A stretch of DNA of 64,000 nt from Cycas panzhihuaensis (GCA_023213395.1 CM041465.1:176583741-176647740), one strand, 5' to 3'. Shown: positions 1 through 11,362, counted from the stretch's first letter. Notes: generated by a model not told the origin, from the letters alone. Numbers and translations: made by a program.

Positions 1-2
1 AG

Positions 3-611
3 TGGGCCATCCTCCTTAAGTTTGACCTCCAAATCATCAATAAGAAATCAAAGAAAGGGATGGCGGTGGCTAAATAACTCACTGACACCCCCATCCCAAA
101 CCTTTCTGATGCTCCTATCAATGATTCCTTGCCTCACGAGCCTATTTTGGCTATTCAAGATTTCTTCCCTCACCTGCTTATAAATAGCGAGTGGTATGGG
201 GACATTATGTGATATCTTGTTGAACAACAGTATCATCCTGAAACATGTGACAAGGTTAGGTCACATATTTGGGCTACTGTTAGGCAATATTTCCTCATGG
301 GAGAGGTATTATACAAGAGTTCCTTTGATGGGATCCTTCTCTGCTATGTTAACCCCGATGAAGTAGACCAAATACTTCATGAATGCCATAATGGCATTTG
401 TGGGGGTTATTTTGGGGGCTAATATATGGCCCAAAGGATCCTTCCCATGGGCTACTATTAGCCATCCCTCTTCAAGGATGCCTATGATTATGCTTTGTGA
501 TGTTGTCGGTGTCAAGAGCATGCAAACATCACCCATTTACCTTCTGAGGCCTTACACCCCATCACATCCCCATGGCCCTTCTCCCAATAGGGATTAAAAC
601 TGATTGGGACC
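3..611 (+). pseudogene. element A pol: end of RNase H and start of integrase (broken)
   Basis: Frame 3 reads the tail of the gypsy RNase H (KSKKGMAVAK, then a stop where B has VAEQL), a linker, and the integrase N-terminal zinc-binding region. In-frame stops interrupt it near 75, 210, 421 and 468. The HHCC region is damaged: the second His of B's motif (GGHFGG) is Tyr here (GGYFGG), while the CxxC and QEHANIT stretch survives near 505-530. The gene continues at 17048 after the inserted element. It is non-functional. Confidence 0.85.
607..611. repeat. target-site duplication of element B, left copy (GGACC)
   Basis: GGACC lies directly before the 5' LTR of B and again at 17043-17047 directly after the 3' LTR. 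A 5-bp duplication is the normal footprint of LTR-retrotransposon integrase. The undisrupted homologous site is visible in B's own integrase at about 9160. Confidence 0.9.
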
Positions 612-3174
612 TGTTTCTTGGCTTCCGAGAATGGATACGGAATCACCAACTTAGGTAAGTGTAGGTATGTTTCTCGCATTATCATCGCTTTCTTTTGATG
701 AGTGTTTGCTTGCATGTCTGCATGTGTGTGGCTTTGTAGGCAACTTTGTCCTCATCTACACTTATTTTAGCCTATGACGACTATAGCAGGGGCACACTCC
801 CAGCGAGTGTGGCACCCTGGTGGCCATTTCACTTCCCGCATCTGCCCTTCTCGCTCTAAGATCCACTAGGTTTGCGCCACCTCCGCCTGTGTGATGGCCC
901 GTCATCGTTTGGTTGACTTGCCACACTGTTTGAGCCCTATTTTTACTCTTTTGGACCCGTTTGCTAGCTTGTTTGCCCCCAGGTGGGTGTCTCAGCCCTC
1001 CATTGGCCCTTTTTGTCATCTCGCCCTTTGACTGGTGGCCAGCTTTGTTGTGCCTTTGGGTTCGTACCATTGGAATTTTCGCGATCTGGCCGGAATATTC
1101 TTGATCTGCGGAGTTCTTGATAACCGTTTCTAATTTATTTTTAAAAATCTGCCATGGCAATTTCGCATTTATTGCGCCCGCGTGTTTCATAACTTAATTC
1201 TCTCGGTAGCACCCTAATCGCTCGCTTTAGGGTTTAGGTTGGGTACTTAAGGCATGATCTACTCATTTTTGAAGACTTTTTGCTCACTTTCGAATTGCTC
1301 CTCAAGGAAACAAGGTTGTGCTCAGCTCTTCTCTGCTGCTCTACTGCTACCACAGGACCTGCGTCTCTCCTACAGTGCCCAGCTCTCCTTTAGTGTGGCT
1401 AGGACATCCTCCCAGCCCCTCACACACCTTGGAGAGGGCCCCTTGGAGAGGTTCCAGTTGATTCTTACCCCGGGCAGCCTTTAGGGTTCCAAGTACAGGA
1501 ATTCTCCTTCCCAACTTCCTTAGCAGGGTCCCAAACCTGCTACACCACAGATCTGGGCTGATTTCTCAGCCCCTCCTTTCCGGTTCTTGGCTGAGGCAAG
1601 CCCCTTGCCTCTCCCACTTAAGTATCTCTCAGTTTGAATTATTTTTCTTGTGATATTGATGCTCCATCTTGTTTGCTCCTTGCTTGTCCTTGTGAGCTTG
1701 GTTTCCTTCTTTTTAGTGGGTTGTTTTGCCACTGTCATTGTGCCTCTTACCTGCGTTTATTGCTCAAGGTAGTGGCATTGAGGGTTGGCATAGGCTTTGG
1801 GAAGGAGCTGGGTGGATTCCGTACCACCTTCCACGCTCCTCAAGTGGCTTTAAGCCCCCCAAATCCTCCCTCTCGCCTCGTGCTGTCCTTCGCACACAAA
1901 CAAGGGTTCGTTGGCCCTTTCTTAGCCGTTGAAATCAGCGCTGTCACACGTTACAGCACTGGTTTGAGGGCTTAGGTTCAGGTTTGGGCAACTTGCATAA
2001 GTCCCAGTCGTTAGTCCTTGTCCAACTTTCTTCCCGGCAGCCCAGTTTGCTCCTCATAGCATCCCAGTTTGTCATAGGTGTTCCTTGGCTCCTCTTTGCC
2101 TCCTTATTGTCATTTCCAGCCATCTCTCTTGGTCTTTCCCTCGCTGCCTTGTGGCTCTTAGGGGGAGGTTAGGGTGTTATTTGTAGGAGGTGGGCCACTC
2201 TGAGGCTTACCAGTCATTTACCTTTGCTTTGGTCACCCTCTTGTACGTACTTTCATCGTTGGGTTGATACTAACATATGTGTGTTTAGATTTATATTTAT
2301 TTCATATAGATATATATTGTTAGAATCTCGTATCGCATGTTAGCATCCTTTCTCTAGAAAGGGGGAGGTTGCCATTGCTTGCAGGTACTTGGAGGGCACA
2401 AAGGATATTGTCCGTTAGCTCCGTTGCCAGTAAGTGCTCTCATGTACATCGTACTTTTGCACTTCTTTAGTTATTAGCATTTACTTTCTTTCTTTCCTTA
2501 GCATCGTATTTGGTATTTTTCTGGGGAAGGTAAGGGAGCCCCTCTTCCAAATCCGCCGTGATGCTTCACATCTGACGCACCGCGTGGAGTAGGTTAGCGT
2601 CCCTCGAGAAGGCCTTCGTCATGCACGCCCTCGGTCCAGGTGCACGCCTTATTCCACCCTACTATTTCCTTTTGAACTTTTTCTTAGTAATTAACACATT
2701 GGAAAATAAAAGGGAAATTTGATCTTGTTTTTGGTTATGCTTTATTTGTTTTATTACATGTGTCTTTGTTACCCATAGGAAAGGCTATAGGAACCCCCCT
2801 TTTCACCTTTCCTCCTCTCCTTAGCCGCACAAGCTTCTTGCCTCCCGTGTTGCTTGCATACCCGGTTAGCTTGTTTAGGCACACCCTTGATCTATTTTCT
2901 TGGATCTTCTCCTTCCCCTTCCGGCCATCCAAGGGTGGGAGGATCCTATCCATAGGTCAACCTAGGCTAATCCTACGCCTCTCTACCCTTTATTCAAAGT
3001 GGTGGAGGATCACTTTTTAGTAGCCATATTCCATTGCAGGTCCTGAACTTGCGCTCCGGCGCACAGGGTGCTCTACGTAGTAATTACTTTCCTCATAGGT
3101 CTCTCCTTCGATCATATCATCACCCACTCTCACCACACCTATTAGTTAGGTAGCTATCCCGTAGGCAGCGTCCT
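612..3174 (+). repeat. 5' LTR of element B
   Basis: The LTR starts TGTTTCTTGG and matches 14532-17042 along its whole length. Similarity fades in the last 20 bases: both copies read CTATCCCGTAG and then diverge. I place the end at 3174 because a TGG, the usual start of a primer-binding site, follows. Compared with the 3' LTR it has about 80 extra bases near 905-1040 and lacks one 15-bp tandem unit present at 15286-15320. A conserved block near 1205-1250 (TTTAGGGTTTAGGTTGGG, then GTACTTAAGGC) may be the core promoter; element A has a TTTAAAAAC in the same place. Confidence 0.9.
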
Positions 3175-3192
3175 TGGTGACCATACTAGGGA
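3175..3192 (+). other. possible primer-binding site of element B
   Basis: TGGTGACCATACTAGGGA follows the inferred 5' LTR end. Primer-binding sites start with TGG because they pair with the CCA end of a tRNA. I cannot name the tRNA; it is not the initiator-Met site used by three other elements in this window. Position is the only support. Confidence 0.35.
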
Positions 3193-3338
3193 CTGCCAGT
3201 AAGGGAGCTAGTTTCTGCTCTCTTCCATTGATTTCGCTACTTTCTTGTGATCCTTTTATATCTATTTCGATCTCTACGTTGGGCAGCCCCCAACGCATGT
3301 GCCTTTTCCTTTTCCCTAACATTGTTGGTTGATCTTGC

Positions 3339-4457
3339 ATGCGACGCTTTTCTCGTCGCTTGTGCAGCCTACCTCCATTGTTAGAAGACCCTGAGTATCA
3401 CCCTCTTCCTTTGTCAGATTCTGATCTGACTATGGAGGGATACTCTTCCGATTGGACCTACCACACTTCCACCTTAGAAACCCATGCTTTTCCTTCCTCT
3501 ATTCCTGGGTCCACCCAAGAGGGTGATGAACCCCTTTATTACCCAAATGATCAACATCTCTCGCTCAATGTCCATCCCTCTACCCATGCCGTAGAAGGAT
3601 CCACCCCTCTTGAGGCTTGTCATGTAGTCGGTGACTCTTATGAGGAGCATTCTGAGGAACCTACTTTGTTCGAGGTCCCAGTTACCTCCTACGAGTATGT
3701 AGGAACCCCTCATGTCGACATAGTTGAAGCTCTCAACGAGTGTCACCGTGCGGCACGCTTGCAACCGCGTCTTGGATGGCTTGAGGGTGCCCTCCGTGGA
3801 GGAGCCTCTTCCTCTTCTGCTCCTCCCCCGCATGCCTCATCCTCATATACTCTTCCTTTGACAACAAATCCCTTTGTGCCTGCTTATGTGTCCCGCTCCT
3901 TTCCTATTCCCGCAGTGGGGGCACATGTCGCGCCTCCCATTTCTCATTAAGGTCCTAGTGTTTCGGGATCTCCCCGTGGTGTGTCTTTCCCTCAATTGAA
4001 GGTTAGCATACCCATCCCTAACCAAACCAATGTGCCATCCCCTAATGTGGCGCATACCATTCCTAGTAGGCCTACCGATCCTACTAGCTTTCTGACCACT
4101 AGTCATGTGGGATCCGCTCCCACACATCCTCAAAACCAACACGTTGGTGATTCCTTCTACGTTCCCCCAGGGTATACTTCTCAGCCTTGGCGGCAGGGTA
4201 GAGGAAGCCGTCTGCCGGTTTATGGGGTGGATCCGCTACACCCATATGGGGTCGCTCCACCTACGGGTGGCCCATATGGGCAAAACCCGGTTCCACATCC
4301 GTCTTGCCCGTCATCCAATGCAATCCCATTCGTTGTGCCTTCGCGAGGGCAGACTCCCTTCGAGGCACCTACCCCCATGCCTCTTTTCGTGAGGCGTTTC
4401 CTCAAGGAGGGATGGGTGTTCCACCCCCATCCGCTCCTTGTTCGTTACCTACTATGA
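3339..4457 (+). pseudogene. element B gag, N-terminal variable region
   Basis: Two stretches in one frame (3339-3950 and 3951-4457), separated by a TAA at 3948, encode a low-complexity Ser/Pro/His/Tyr-rich polypeptide with an acidic first half. It has no recognisable domain. It precedes the conserved gag core and has the composition of the N-terminal gag extension of large plant gypsy elements. The frame shifts between about 4390 and 4450 to reach the core. The first ATG at 3339 lies about 165 bases after the LTR and is the likely start, though I see no other support for it. Confidence 0.65.
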
Positions 4458-5542
4458 CATTCGTTGACCCTACGGTCCAGGCAAGGGCATGCCCCTTCAT
4501 GGACTTTAGGTCAACACCTCTTTCCGTTGAGGCGTTAAGAACCAACCTACCCCCTCATCCCCCTGAAGTTCCTAGATTCGATGGAACTTCGTCGCAAGAC
4601 TCGGCGGAGCATGTGCGTAGTTTTTCTATGGCATGCATCGATTACTGTGCTTACGACCATATTTTAATGAAATTATTCCCGCGATCCTTGCATAGTGACG
4701 CCCTCAAGTGGTTCTACTGTCTCCCTGCCCATTCTATCCATTCATTCCAGCAATTGGTGGACGAGTTCATTAACTATTTTGATATAGCTCGTCTATTCGA
4801 GAGCAGAATAAAGTTGCTTCTTTCACTCAAACAAGGTCACGATGAGATGAATCGTGACTTTGTGTGGTGATTTCATGACTTGCTTCATTCCACAAAGGCA
4901 ACATTGCCCGAGGAGTTGAAGCGAGACCTTTTCGTCAACGCACTTCATCCCGAAGTTCATGTGGAAGTCCTCAAGATGGGGGCGACCACATGTGACTCCG
5001 TGATCGCTAAGTATTTGGCGTTGGAGGCTATTGAGATCTAAGCTGGTCTCAAGAAACCTCTTAAGCCCTCATAGCGCCATAAGGCACCACCCCCAACCAA
5101 GGATACCAAACCTTCACAACCTACCCGGTCTTCCTCTCATCTAACTGAGAGGACTTTAGACCCTCTCACATCAGCCATACGCTCATTCAAGCATACGATG
5201 AAGGAACTCAAGCTTCAGGCTCCTTCGTCCCCTACATCCAATAAACAAGTCCAACAAACAACCCAAGCTCCTCTCCCTAGGAATGGAAACGCCCAGTCCT
5301 CTCAAGCGAGAAGGTTAGACCCTCCGCTTGAGAAGAAGTGGTGCTCCATTCATGGGGAGTGCTTCCACGACGATTCGCGTTGTAGGGCCCAGCATCCCAA
5401 GGATGCCCCTCGACGTAATTCTTCCCCCAAACAGGCCTCAAGGCCTAATTTGGACCAACCAATTCACAACGATCTGTTCCCTAAACATGGGGAATGCAAT
5501 CACAACACCCAAACCAAACAGCAAAGCAGGAAGATCGCCTAA
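4440..5542 (+). pseudogene. element B gag core and zinc knuckle (broken)
   Basis: The frame holds the plant retrotransposon gag core: PRFDGTSSQDSAEHVRSF, then DALKWFYCLPAHSI, FQQLVDEFINYF and LLSLKQG. It forms the capsid-like particle around the element RNA. A TGA at 4868 (probably from CGA), a TAA at 5039 and a TAG at 5071 break it. The reduced zinc-knuckle region near 5335-5390 reads WCSIHGECFHDDSRC, keeping a Cys/His pattern for RNA binding. The frame ends at 5542, and pol continues in the next frame (+1) from about 5543. Confidence 0.85.
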
Positions 5543-7310
5543 TCCCCGTCCTTCCCGCGACAAAGGGAAGGGTGCCCGGAACTCGTCTTCCTCCTCTTGT
5601 TCTCCTAGTCGTCGCATCCCGTCACCTTCGCGACCCTGGAATAGGGGGAAGAAGGTGATCCAGTTGCTTGAAGCAACTCTTACTTACGCCCTTACGCGTT
5701 CTCAAGCCGCCAAGGAAGTGGTGGGAGCTTCTTGTTCTTCCGCTCCTTCCGACCCTCTTCTGGAAAACCTTCCTCCGGAAATACCTCTCTTTCCCAAGGC
5801 TATTCCTGTACACCCAGGTCGTTACGATTTTTGAAGGGCACTTACCCAGCCTACCGCGAAGGGTAAGCCCTTCTCCATCGTGGACGAGCTTCATACTGTT
5901 GCCACAGGAATGTCCTTGATGGACATTTTGAGGAGTTGTCTCGAGCAGCGGGCCCTCCTCTTGGAAGCTTTAAGATTGAGTGATGCGCCTGTCCACGCTT
6001 TGGGTCTCACCCAAGGTTGCAGACCCGTTATCTCATTTGATCCTAAGGATCTTCCTCCCGCCGGTGAAAGGGAACATCAGTGGAACTTCCCATTCACTAT
6101 CACTATCAATACCCCCGATTGTACCCTTCAAAGGACTGTTGTCAACAACGGTTCTTTTGTCAATGCCATGCCCTTGCGTGTCATGCAAGAGCTTGGTATC
6201 TCCACCTTGGAACCTGTTCCCTGGCGATGCCAAGGTTATGACGGTAGTGAGAAGACCCCTTTGGGATCTGTCGCGATTCTGCTCACCCTTGAGGGTAAGA
6301 CCATTCTTACCGACGTTGTAGTCCTCGACATTGACGTGGATTACAACCTCCTTTTAGGTCGTCCATGGATCGACCAAATGGGAGCCATGTGCTCGACTCT
6401 TTGGGGACAACTTAAATTCATCCATAACGGACGAATGAGAGTGATTCCCCGCGAATGCCCATTTACCAAACAAACTCGTTCCACCAGTTCGGTAAACCAA
6501 GGTTCTTCCACGCATGCCTCAGCTTGCTCTATTGGTATACCTAACCCATTCGAAGAAGACCCCGCACCTTCTTCCCCTAGTCTTACGCAATTCGCCCCTA
6601 TTGGCATTGGGAGTTACGGGTACCTTGCTTCATTTAGTGACGACAAGTCACTCGATGAAGACAAGGATTGTCTTCACCCCGTCTCTTTCCTCCGCGCCAG
6701 TAGGCTGCACCCATCTCGTTCTAGATCCCCATCTAGGGTCTCTCTCGTTGGTGAGGCTAACTATTCATGCGTGTCCCACATCATCGCTCGTGCCGACCCG
6801 CCCGTCGTCAGTTCTTCTTCTTCATTACCCCCCGTAGGTAATGACTTTGAAGAATTGCCTTTCGCTCCTTCTGAGGAGCATCTTCTTGGCTTTCCTTTAG
6901 ATTCCCGTGAGGAAGTTGAGCAACCCGACGACCATCACGGTCCCATTGCTCTTACTCCCTCCAGTGCTTCCTCTACTCGAAGTAAGGTCATCCATGGGGT
7001 GGATTATTTCGAGGATGACGAAGCCCTGCTTGAGCATCTAGTGGGTTTTGCACCCAACTTGCCTTCTGGTCACCACAGGCTTGGTCACCAGAAGATCCTC
7101 GCGATTGGATCCATGCTCGCTGATCCGATCCTGTCTCCTATTCCTCCTCCTCCTATTGATCTCGCCCCTCTCCAATTCGAGGAGGGTAATGCCATATGCA
7201 TGGGGGCAACACAAGACATAGTCTTGGCCCCGGGTAAGGTCATTAAGGTCAGGTTGGAATGTTCCCCTGATGAGATAAGGGAGTACTCCCTTCTGTTCCA
7301 GGAGTTCTGA
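5543..7310 (+). pseudogene. element B pol: aspartic protease region (active site lost)
   Basis: This frame is open except for a TGA at 5832 (CGA to TGA) and ends at TGA 7308. A Ser/Arg-rich linker leads to a retropepsin-like fold at about 6090-6470: PFTITINTP, the active-site loop VVNNGSFVNAMP, and DYNLLLGRPWIDQMGA. Family members have D-T/S-G in that loop to cleave the gag-pol polyprotein; here it reads NNG, so the catalytic Asp is gone (GAC to AAC). A long acidic linker rich in Ser and Pro (6500-7180) connects to RT. Confidence 0.85.
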
Positions 7311-8086
7311 GACATGTTCGCGTGGGATTATGCTGACATGAAGAGAATCGACCCCTCCATTATCACTCATAACCTCACCACCGTTCCTGGCACCTGCCCT
7401 GTATGCTAGAAGCAGCGTCCCCTTCACCTGAAGCTCTCTGTCGCCGTCAAAATAGAGGTTGAGAAGCTTCTGGATGCTGGGCTTATTACTTCCATTGACT
7501 ACCCTAAGTGGGTCTCTAACATTGTCCCTATTGCTAAAAGAACGGGGTAATCCGTATATGTGTCGATTTTCGCGACATCAATAATGCTTGTCCCAAGGAT
7601 AACTTCCTGTTACCCTTCCTCGATTAAATCATTGATCGCACTGCCAGATTTGAAGTGATGTCCTTAATGGACAGCTTCTCCAGCTATAACCAAATTCAGA
7701 TTTCTCCCGAAGACCGCCATAAGACGGCCTTCACTACTCCTTGGGGTACCTTCGCCTACAAGGTGATGCCCTTTGGCCTTAAGAATGCAGGTTCTACTTA
7801 CCAAAGAGCCATGCATTTCATTTTCCACGACCTCATTGATAACACATTGGAGGTCTTCATGGATGATATGATGGGTCTCTCCCGTGTCAGGGCCCATCAC
7901 CCTTCTGACTTGCGCGCCATCTTTTCGCGATGCTACAAGTACCATGTCAGTCTAAATCCACTCAAGTGTGTGGTTGTTATTACCTCGAGTAAACTCCTTG
8001 GTTTCCTTGTATCCAAACAAGGAATTCATATTGACCCTGACAAGTTCAGGGCAATCCTCGACATGCTGCCACCTAAAACTCAATGA
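7311..8086 (+). pseudogene. element B pol: reverse transcriptase (frameshifted)
   Basis: Reverse transcriptase copies element RNA into DNA. The N-terminal part (DMFAWDYADM, GLITSIDYPKWVSNIVPI) is in frame 0 with a TAG at 7407. A frameshift near 7545 moves to frame 2, which carries VDFRDINNACPKDNF, SLMDSFSSYNQI, TAFTTPWGTFAYKVMPFGL and the catalytic box FMDDMM (YxDD in the family, both Asp kept). It then runs through LGFLVSKQGI to 8086. One TAA falls inside the palm region (about 7625). Confidence 0.92.
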
Positions 8087-8713
8087 CAGATTAAGTCGTT
8101 TCTAGGGAGGCTTGGTTTTTTTAGGCACTTCTTAGCCGATTTCGCCGTGAGTGCTAAACCCCTCACGAACCTATTGAAGAAGGGAGCTCCTTTTGCCTAG
8201 TCTAAAAAGACCCAAAAGGCCTTCGAAGGACTTAAGGAAGCCCTAGCTTCCGCTCCTACGTTGGCACCTCCTCGATTCAATAGGCCCTTCATCCTATACA
8301 CCTTGGTGACTGACGAATCCTTGGGCGCTATGCTAGCTCAAGAGGATGACTCGAGGCAGGAAACTATATATTTCATCGGTCGCACTCTCGTGGCTGCTTA
8401 GCAACTATTCCCCACGAGAAGGTGCCTCTCCTTGGTCCATACGACCAAGAAGTTCAGACACTACTTGCTCGGCAACACCACTAAGGTGATCGTTCAATCC
8501 GATCCCTTGCGATACTTGCTAACTCGTTCAGATTTGATGGGTAAGGCTAGTCGTTGGGCCGTCCTACTCCAAGAATTCGACCTCCATATCGTTAACCGGA
8601 AATCAAAGAAGGGAATGATAGTGGCCGAGCAACTCACAGATGCCCCTATCCCTAACTCCTTTAGTGCTCCCGTTGACGACTCTCTCCCTGATGAGTCCAT
8701 CTTGACGATTTAG
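8087..8713 (+). pseudogene. element B pol: gypsy-type RNase H (first RNase H)
   Basis: This domain removes the RNA strand after reverse transcription. It follows RT directly, in the same frame: KSFLGRLGFFRHFLADF, then PRFNRPFILYTLVTDESLGAMLAQ with the first catalytic Asp, QSDPLRYLLTRSDL, and RKSKKGMIVAEQLTDAP. The last motif, usually V-A-D, is V-A-E here. A TAG (about 8199) and a TAG (8398) interrupt it; the frame ends at TAG 8711. A second, different RNase H lies at 13680-14119. Confidence 0.85.
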
Positions 8714-8789
8714 AGAGCCTCTCCCCATCCACTTGTCGACGATGAGTGGTATGGTGACATAGTCTTGATATCTTCTGCAACAATACCAC

Positions 8790-9992
8790 CACGATCTTTG
8801 GTAGTAAAGTTAGATCTCGTATCTGGATTTCTGCCAGGCAATACCTCCTCGTGGATGAGGTATTGTATAAGAGGTCCTTCGATGGGATCCTCCTCTACTG
8901 CATCACTACTGATGAAGCTGACCAAGTACTTCGTGAATGCCACCATGGTATTTATGGAGGTCACTTTGGGGGCTAGTCTATGGCTCAGAGGATCCTCCGC
9001 ATGGGTTATTTTTGGCCGTCCCTCTTTAAGGACACTCACGCCTTTACTCTGAAATGTCGGCAATGTCAGGAACACACCAACATTTCCCACGTGCCCCCTG
9101 AGGCCTTGCATCCCATTGTTTCGCCATGGCCTTTTGCTCAGTGGGGACTAGACCTTATTGGGGCTATCTCCCCACCTTCGTCGTCGCAGCACAAGTTTAT
9201 CTTGACTACCATGGAGTATTTTACCAAATGGGCAAAGGCCATTCCCTTGATCACTACTCCTGGCAAAATGATTGCCACATTCATTTACCAACATATCATT
9301 TGTTGTTTTGGAATTTTGGATGTCCTAATCACTGACAATGGAACTCCTTTCTGTAATAAGGAGATGGATGAGCTTTGTGAGAAGTTCAAGATTTCCCACA
9401 AGACTTCCTCCCCTTACTACCCTTAGGCAAATGGCCAAGTGGAGTCTTTTAATAAGACTCTTGTCAACATTCTCAAGAAAACCATTGCTCAATCCCAAAA
9501 GGATTGGCATCTTTAGTTACCCTCCGCCTTGTGGGCTTCTGGTACCTCTGTCCAGATTACGCCACGGGAATGACCCCGTTCTCCCTGGTCTATGGTACTG
9601 AGGCGGTACTCCCGCTGGAGGTGGAGATTCCTTCCTTGCAAGTCTGCCTTCGAGGTTTCATCAATAAAGAGTTGATCCGTCAAGCTCGCCTGCTGGACCT
9701 CGAAGCTTTGGATGAGAGACCCTTAGCCGCCTATCAGGCTAACCTAGCATCCAAAGCTCGCTCACAAAGGGCCTACGATAAACATCTTCGTTCTTGCCCT
9801 TTATTTCCTGGGGACTATATCCTCAAGCGTGAGTATCTCCATGACCGGTTGACCAAGTTCAAACCCTGATGGGTTGGTCTTTTCGTTATTATTGAATCCC
9901 TCAATAATGGTGCCTACAGGATAGCCACCTTAGAAGGGCTTGAATTTGAGAAAGCGGTTGATGGGAAATTCCTTAAGAAGTTTTACGCATGA
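8790..9992 (+). pseudogene. element B pol: integrase
   Basis: Integrase inserts the DNA copy into the chromosome. The N-terminal HHCC zinc site is intact (ECHHGIYGGHFGG, then CRQCQEH). The core carries the catalytic triad: Asp in GLDLIGA (about 9150), Asp in LITDNGTPF (about 9330) and Glu in VESFNKT (about 9445). Stops at 8963, 9424 and about 9514 are TAG, and a frameshift lies near 9530. The C-terminal part (VYGTEAVLPLEVEIPS, ANLASKARSQRAYDKH, FPGDYILKREYLHDR) is in another frame and ends at TGA 9990. Order and motifs fit the Tat lineage. Confidence 0.92.
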
Positions 9993-10559
9993 TCTTTCGG
10001 TGATCTCTTCACCCCGCTCTGAAATGAGCCTAAACTACCATCTTATGTTGTCCCCATTCTTCCCAACCATGGGTAGAATGGCAATTTAAGATGGATCCTT
10101 CCTCCTCTTTCTGGTTCCTTCCGTGGAACCCACGTTCCCGTACCCTCTCGAGAACTTTTGTCGTCTTGCTTGGGCATTCCCCAATCAGGAGGACGCTTGG
10201 GGGCATCGTCGCTCCTCTTTCCTGTCTGTCGTTTCCTTCGCATAGTTCGCTATGCTCTTTCATAGATGTGTATGCCGCTCTATCCTCTAACCTCACACCT
10301 CTCTGTCGTTCCACTCACGACGTGTGTGTGTGCTCCTGTTAGACGTATAGCCATACATGGAAGGAAACATGTGCATCATATAATAAAATATTCATAATAT
10401 AAAATATCCACAGCATAACATTTATAACATACAAAATAACCATACATGTCATCCACACATGATACATCATACACAACATCTCATATCCAAATGGGGTCCC
10501 AATTACCCCATGTATATATACACACATCGAAAAATCATGTCACAGCTTACATCTGGGAA
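9993..10559. other. spacer between integrase and antisense gene in element B
   Basis: No coding signal is visible on either strand. The first 110 bases match A (17850-17970), including a shared block CCTAAACTACCA and an ATGGGTNGAATG block. The stretch 10370-10460 is AT-rich, with AATAAAATATTCATAATATA and similar text, and lies where the antisense gene should end; it may supply that gene's polyadenylation signal. Confidence 0.5.
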
Positions 10560-11251
10560 GCTGGTGTCCTTGCAGGGGGGGTACAATCATATGGTCCTAT
10601 ATATGACCCCCTGGAGGCCCGTGCTTTCCCCTGTCAAAAGCTTATGTACATATCCCTCACTCTCTTGCCCGCTCCTGGGGTACCATCTCCTAGTCTCTGT
10701 GATCCCTCTCCTGGGGACCACATGCCTCCGAGGCTCCTCCTAGGCCTCTGCGAGCTGCCCACCTCGCTCTCCTCATCTCTCGGCCATCTCAGGGTCGTCG
10801 CCGCCGTGTGGGTATGCATCCTGCTCCGGCTCGACCTCGACACCATCTGTGCTACCACCGGTGATCGTGTCGCACTGGATACGATCCCTCTCTCCCTGGA
10901 GTGCTTCCTCTGTCACCCTGAGATGCTCTGTAATCACTGCCAACTGGGTCCTACTCTCGGCATCTCCACCTGCTCATACTGTGCCTCTGAGCACTGTGCA
11001 GTCTCGTGGCTCGTCCCTCTCGCGCCTCGCATCGTCTCTCTCCTGCTGCAGTCATCCCTGGGATGTCACGTGTTCTTGGGACTTTGCAGCCCATATGTCC
11101 CTCGCCCTCACCAATGGGGCGAATGCCTCTACGTGGGCACCTGCCGCTCTAGGCTCATCTCCTGCCTGGATGGGCGGTTGCCCCTCTGCATATACCTGAG
11201 GGAATATCTCCCTCACCACAGCCTCTACCAATCTCCGGATCTCCGCTGCAC
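10560..11251 (-). pseudogene. antisense PMD gene of element B, second exon
   Basis: Reading leftward from a splice acceptor (TTGGCAG at 11257-11252), the frame gives AAEIRRLVEAVVREIFPQVY, then AEGQPPIQAGDEPRAAGAH, and a charged, probably coiled-coil segment (QQERDDARRERDEPRDCTVL, EEALQGERD). The first part is clearly homologous to element A (GRLIKVVVWEIFPQAYAKGQ), so selection or shared descent has kept it as protein text on the minus strand. The gene's sense is opposite to gag-pol. The C-terminus is uncertain and stops interrupt it. Confidence 0.7.
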
Positions 11252-11362
11252 CTGCCAATACAACATGCCATGTGTCAGTTTATATCTCACTATATACCAT
11301 GATCAAACCAAACTAAACATCTATCTGGATGCTAAACGACTCTAGAAAGGGTTAGGTCTCAC
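11252..11362 (-). other. intron of the antisense gene, element B
   Basis: On the minus strand the donor reads CAACAG|GTGAGACC at 11362 and the acceptor TTGGCAG| at 11252, giving 111 bases. Element A has the same donor hexamer GTGAGA at the same place in its homologous gene. The donor in B falls at phase 0 of the visible reading frame, but the downstream exon needs phase 1. B has therefore probably gained a small indel in exon 1. Confidence 0.6.

Larger units (their letters stand above)
1..611 (+). mobile_element. Ty3/gypsy element A, left fragment (host of element B)
   Basis: This is the inner part of an older Tat-like Ty3/gypsy retrotransposon; its gag, protease and RT lie left of the window. 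The segment is homologous to 8551-9165 of element B, covering the end of RNase H and the first half of integrase. It stops at 611 where B begins, and the same gene resumes at 17048. The join is exact to the codon once one copy of the 5-bp duplication GGACC is removed. A is therefore older than B and belongs to the same family. Confidence 0.9.

Noticed and set aside
762-1190. A minus-strand open frame of 142 codons within the 5' LTR of element B
   Set aside because: The corresponding part of the 3' LTR does not keep it open, and it has a low-complexity, Arg/Lys/Gly-rich composition without a domain.
1634-1975. Plus-strand open frame of 113 codons present in both LTRs of B (also 15503-15844)
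   Set aside because: Its presence in both copies follows from LTR identity. The composition is Leu/Cys/Phe-rich from pyrimidine-rich DNA, and element A does not keep it open.
10446-11345. A plus-strand open frame of 299 codons in element B
   Set aside because: It is Cys/Leu/Ser/Pro-rich with no family resemblance, and lies on the opposite strand of exon 2 of the PMD gene. Element A has no matching plus-strand frame, while the minus-strand protein text is conserved. I treat it as a shadow.
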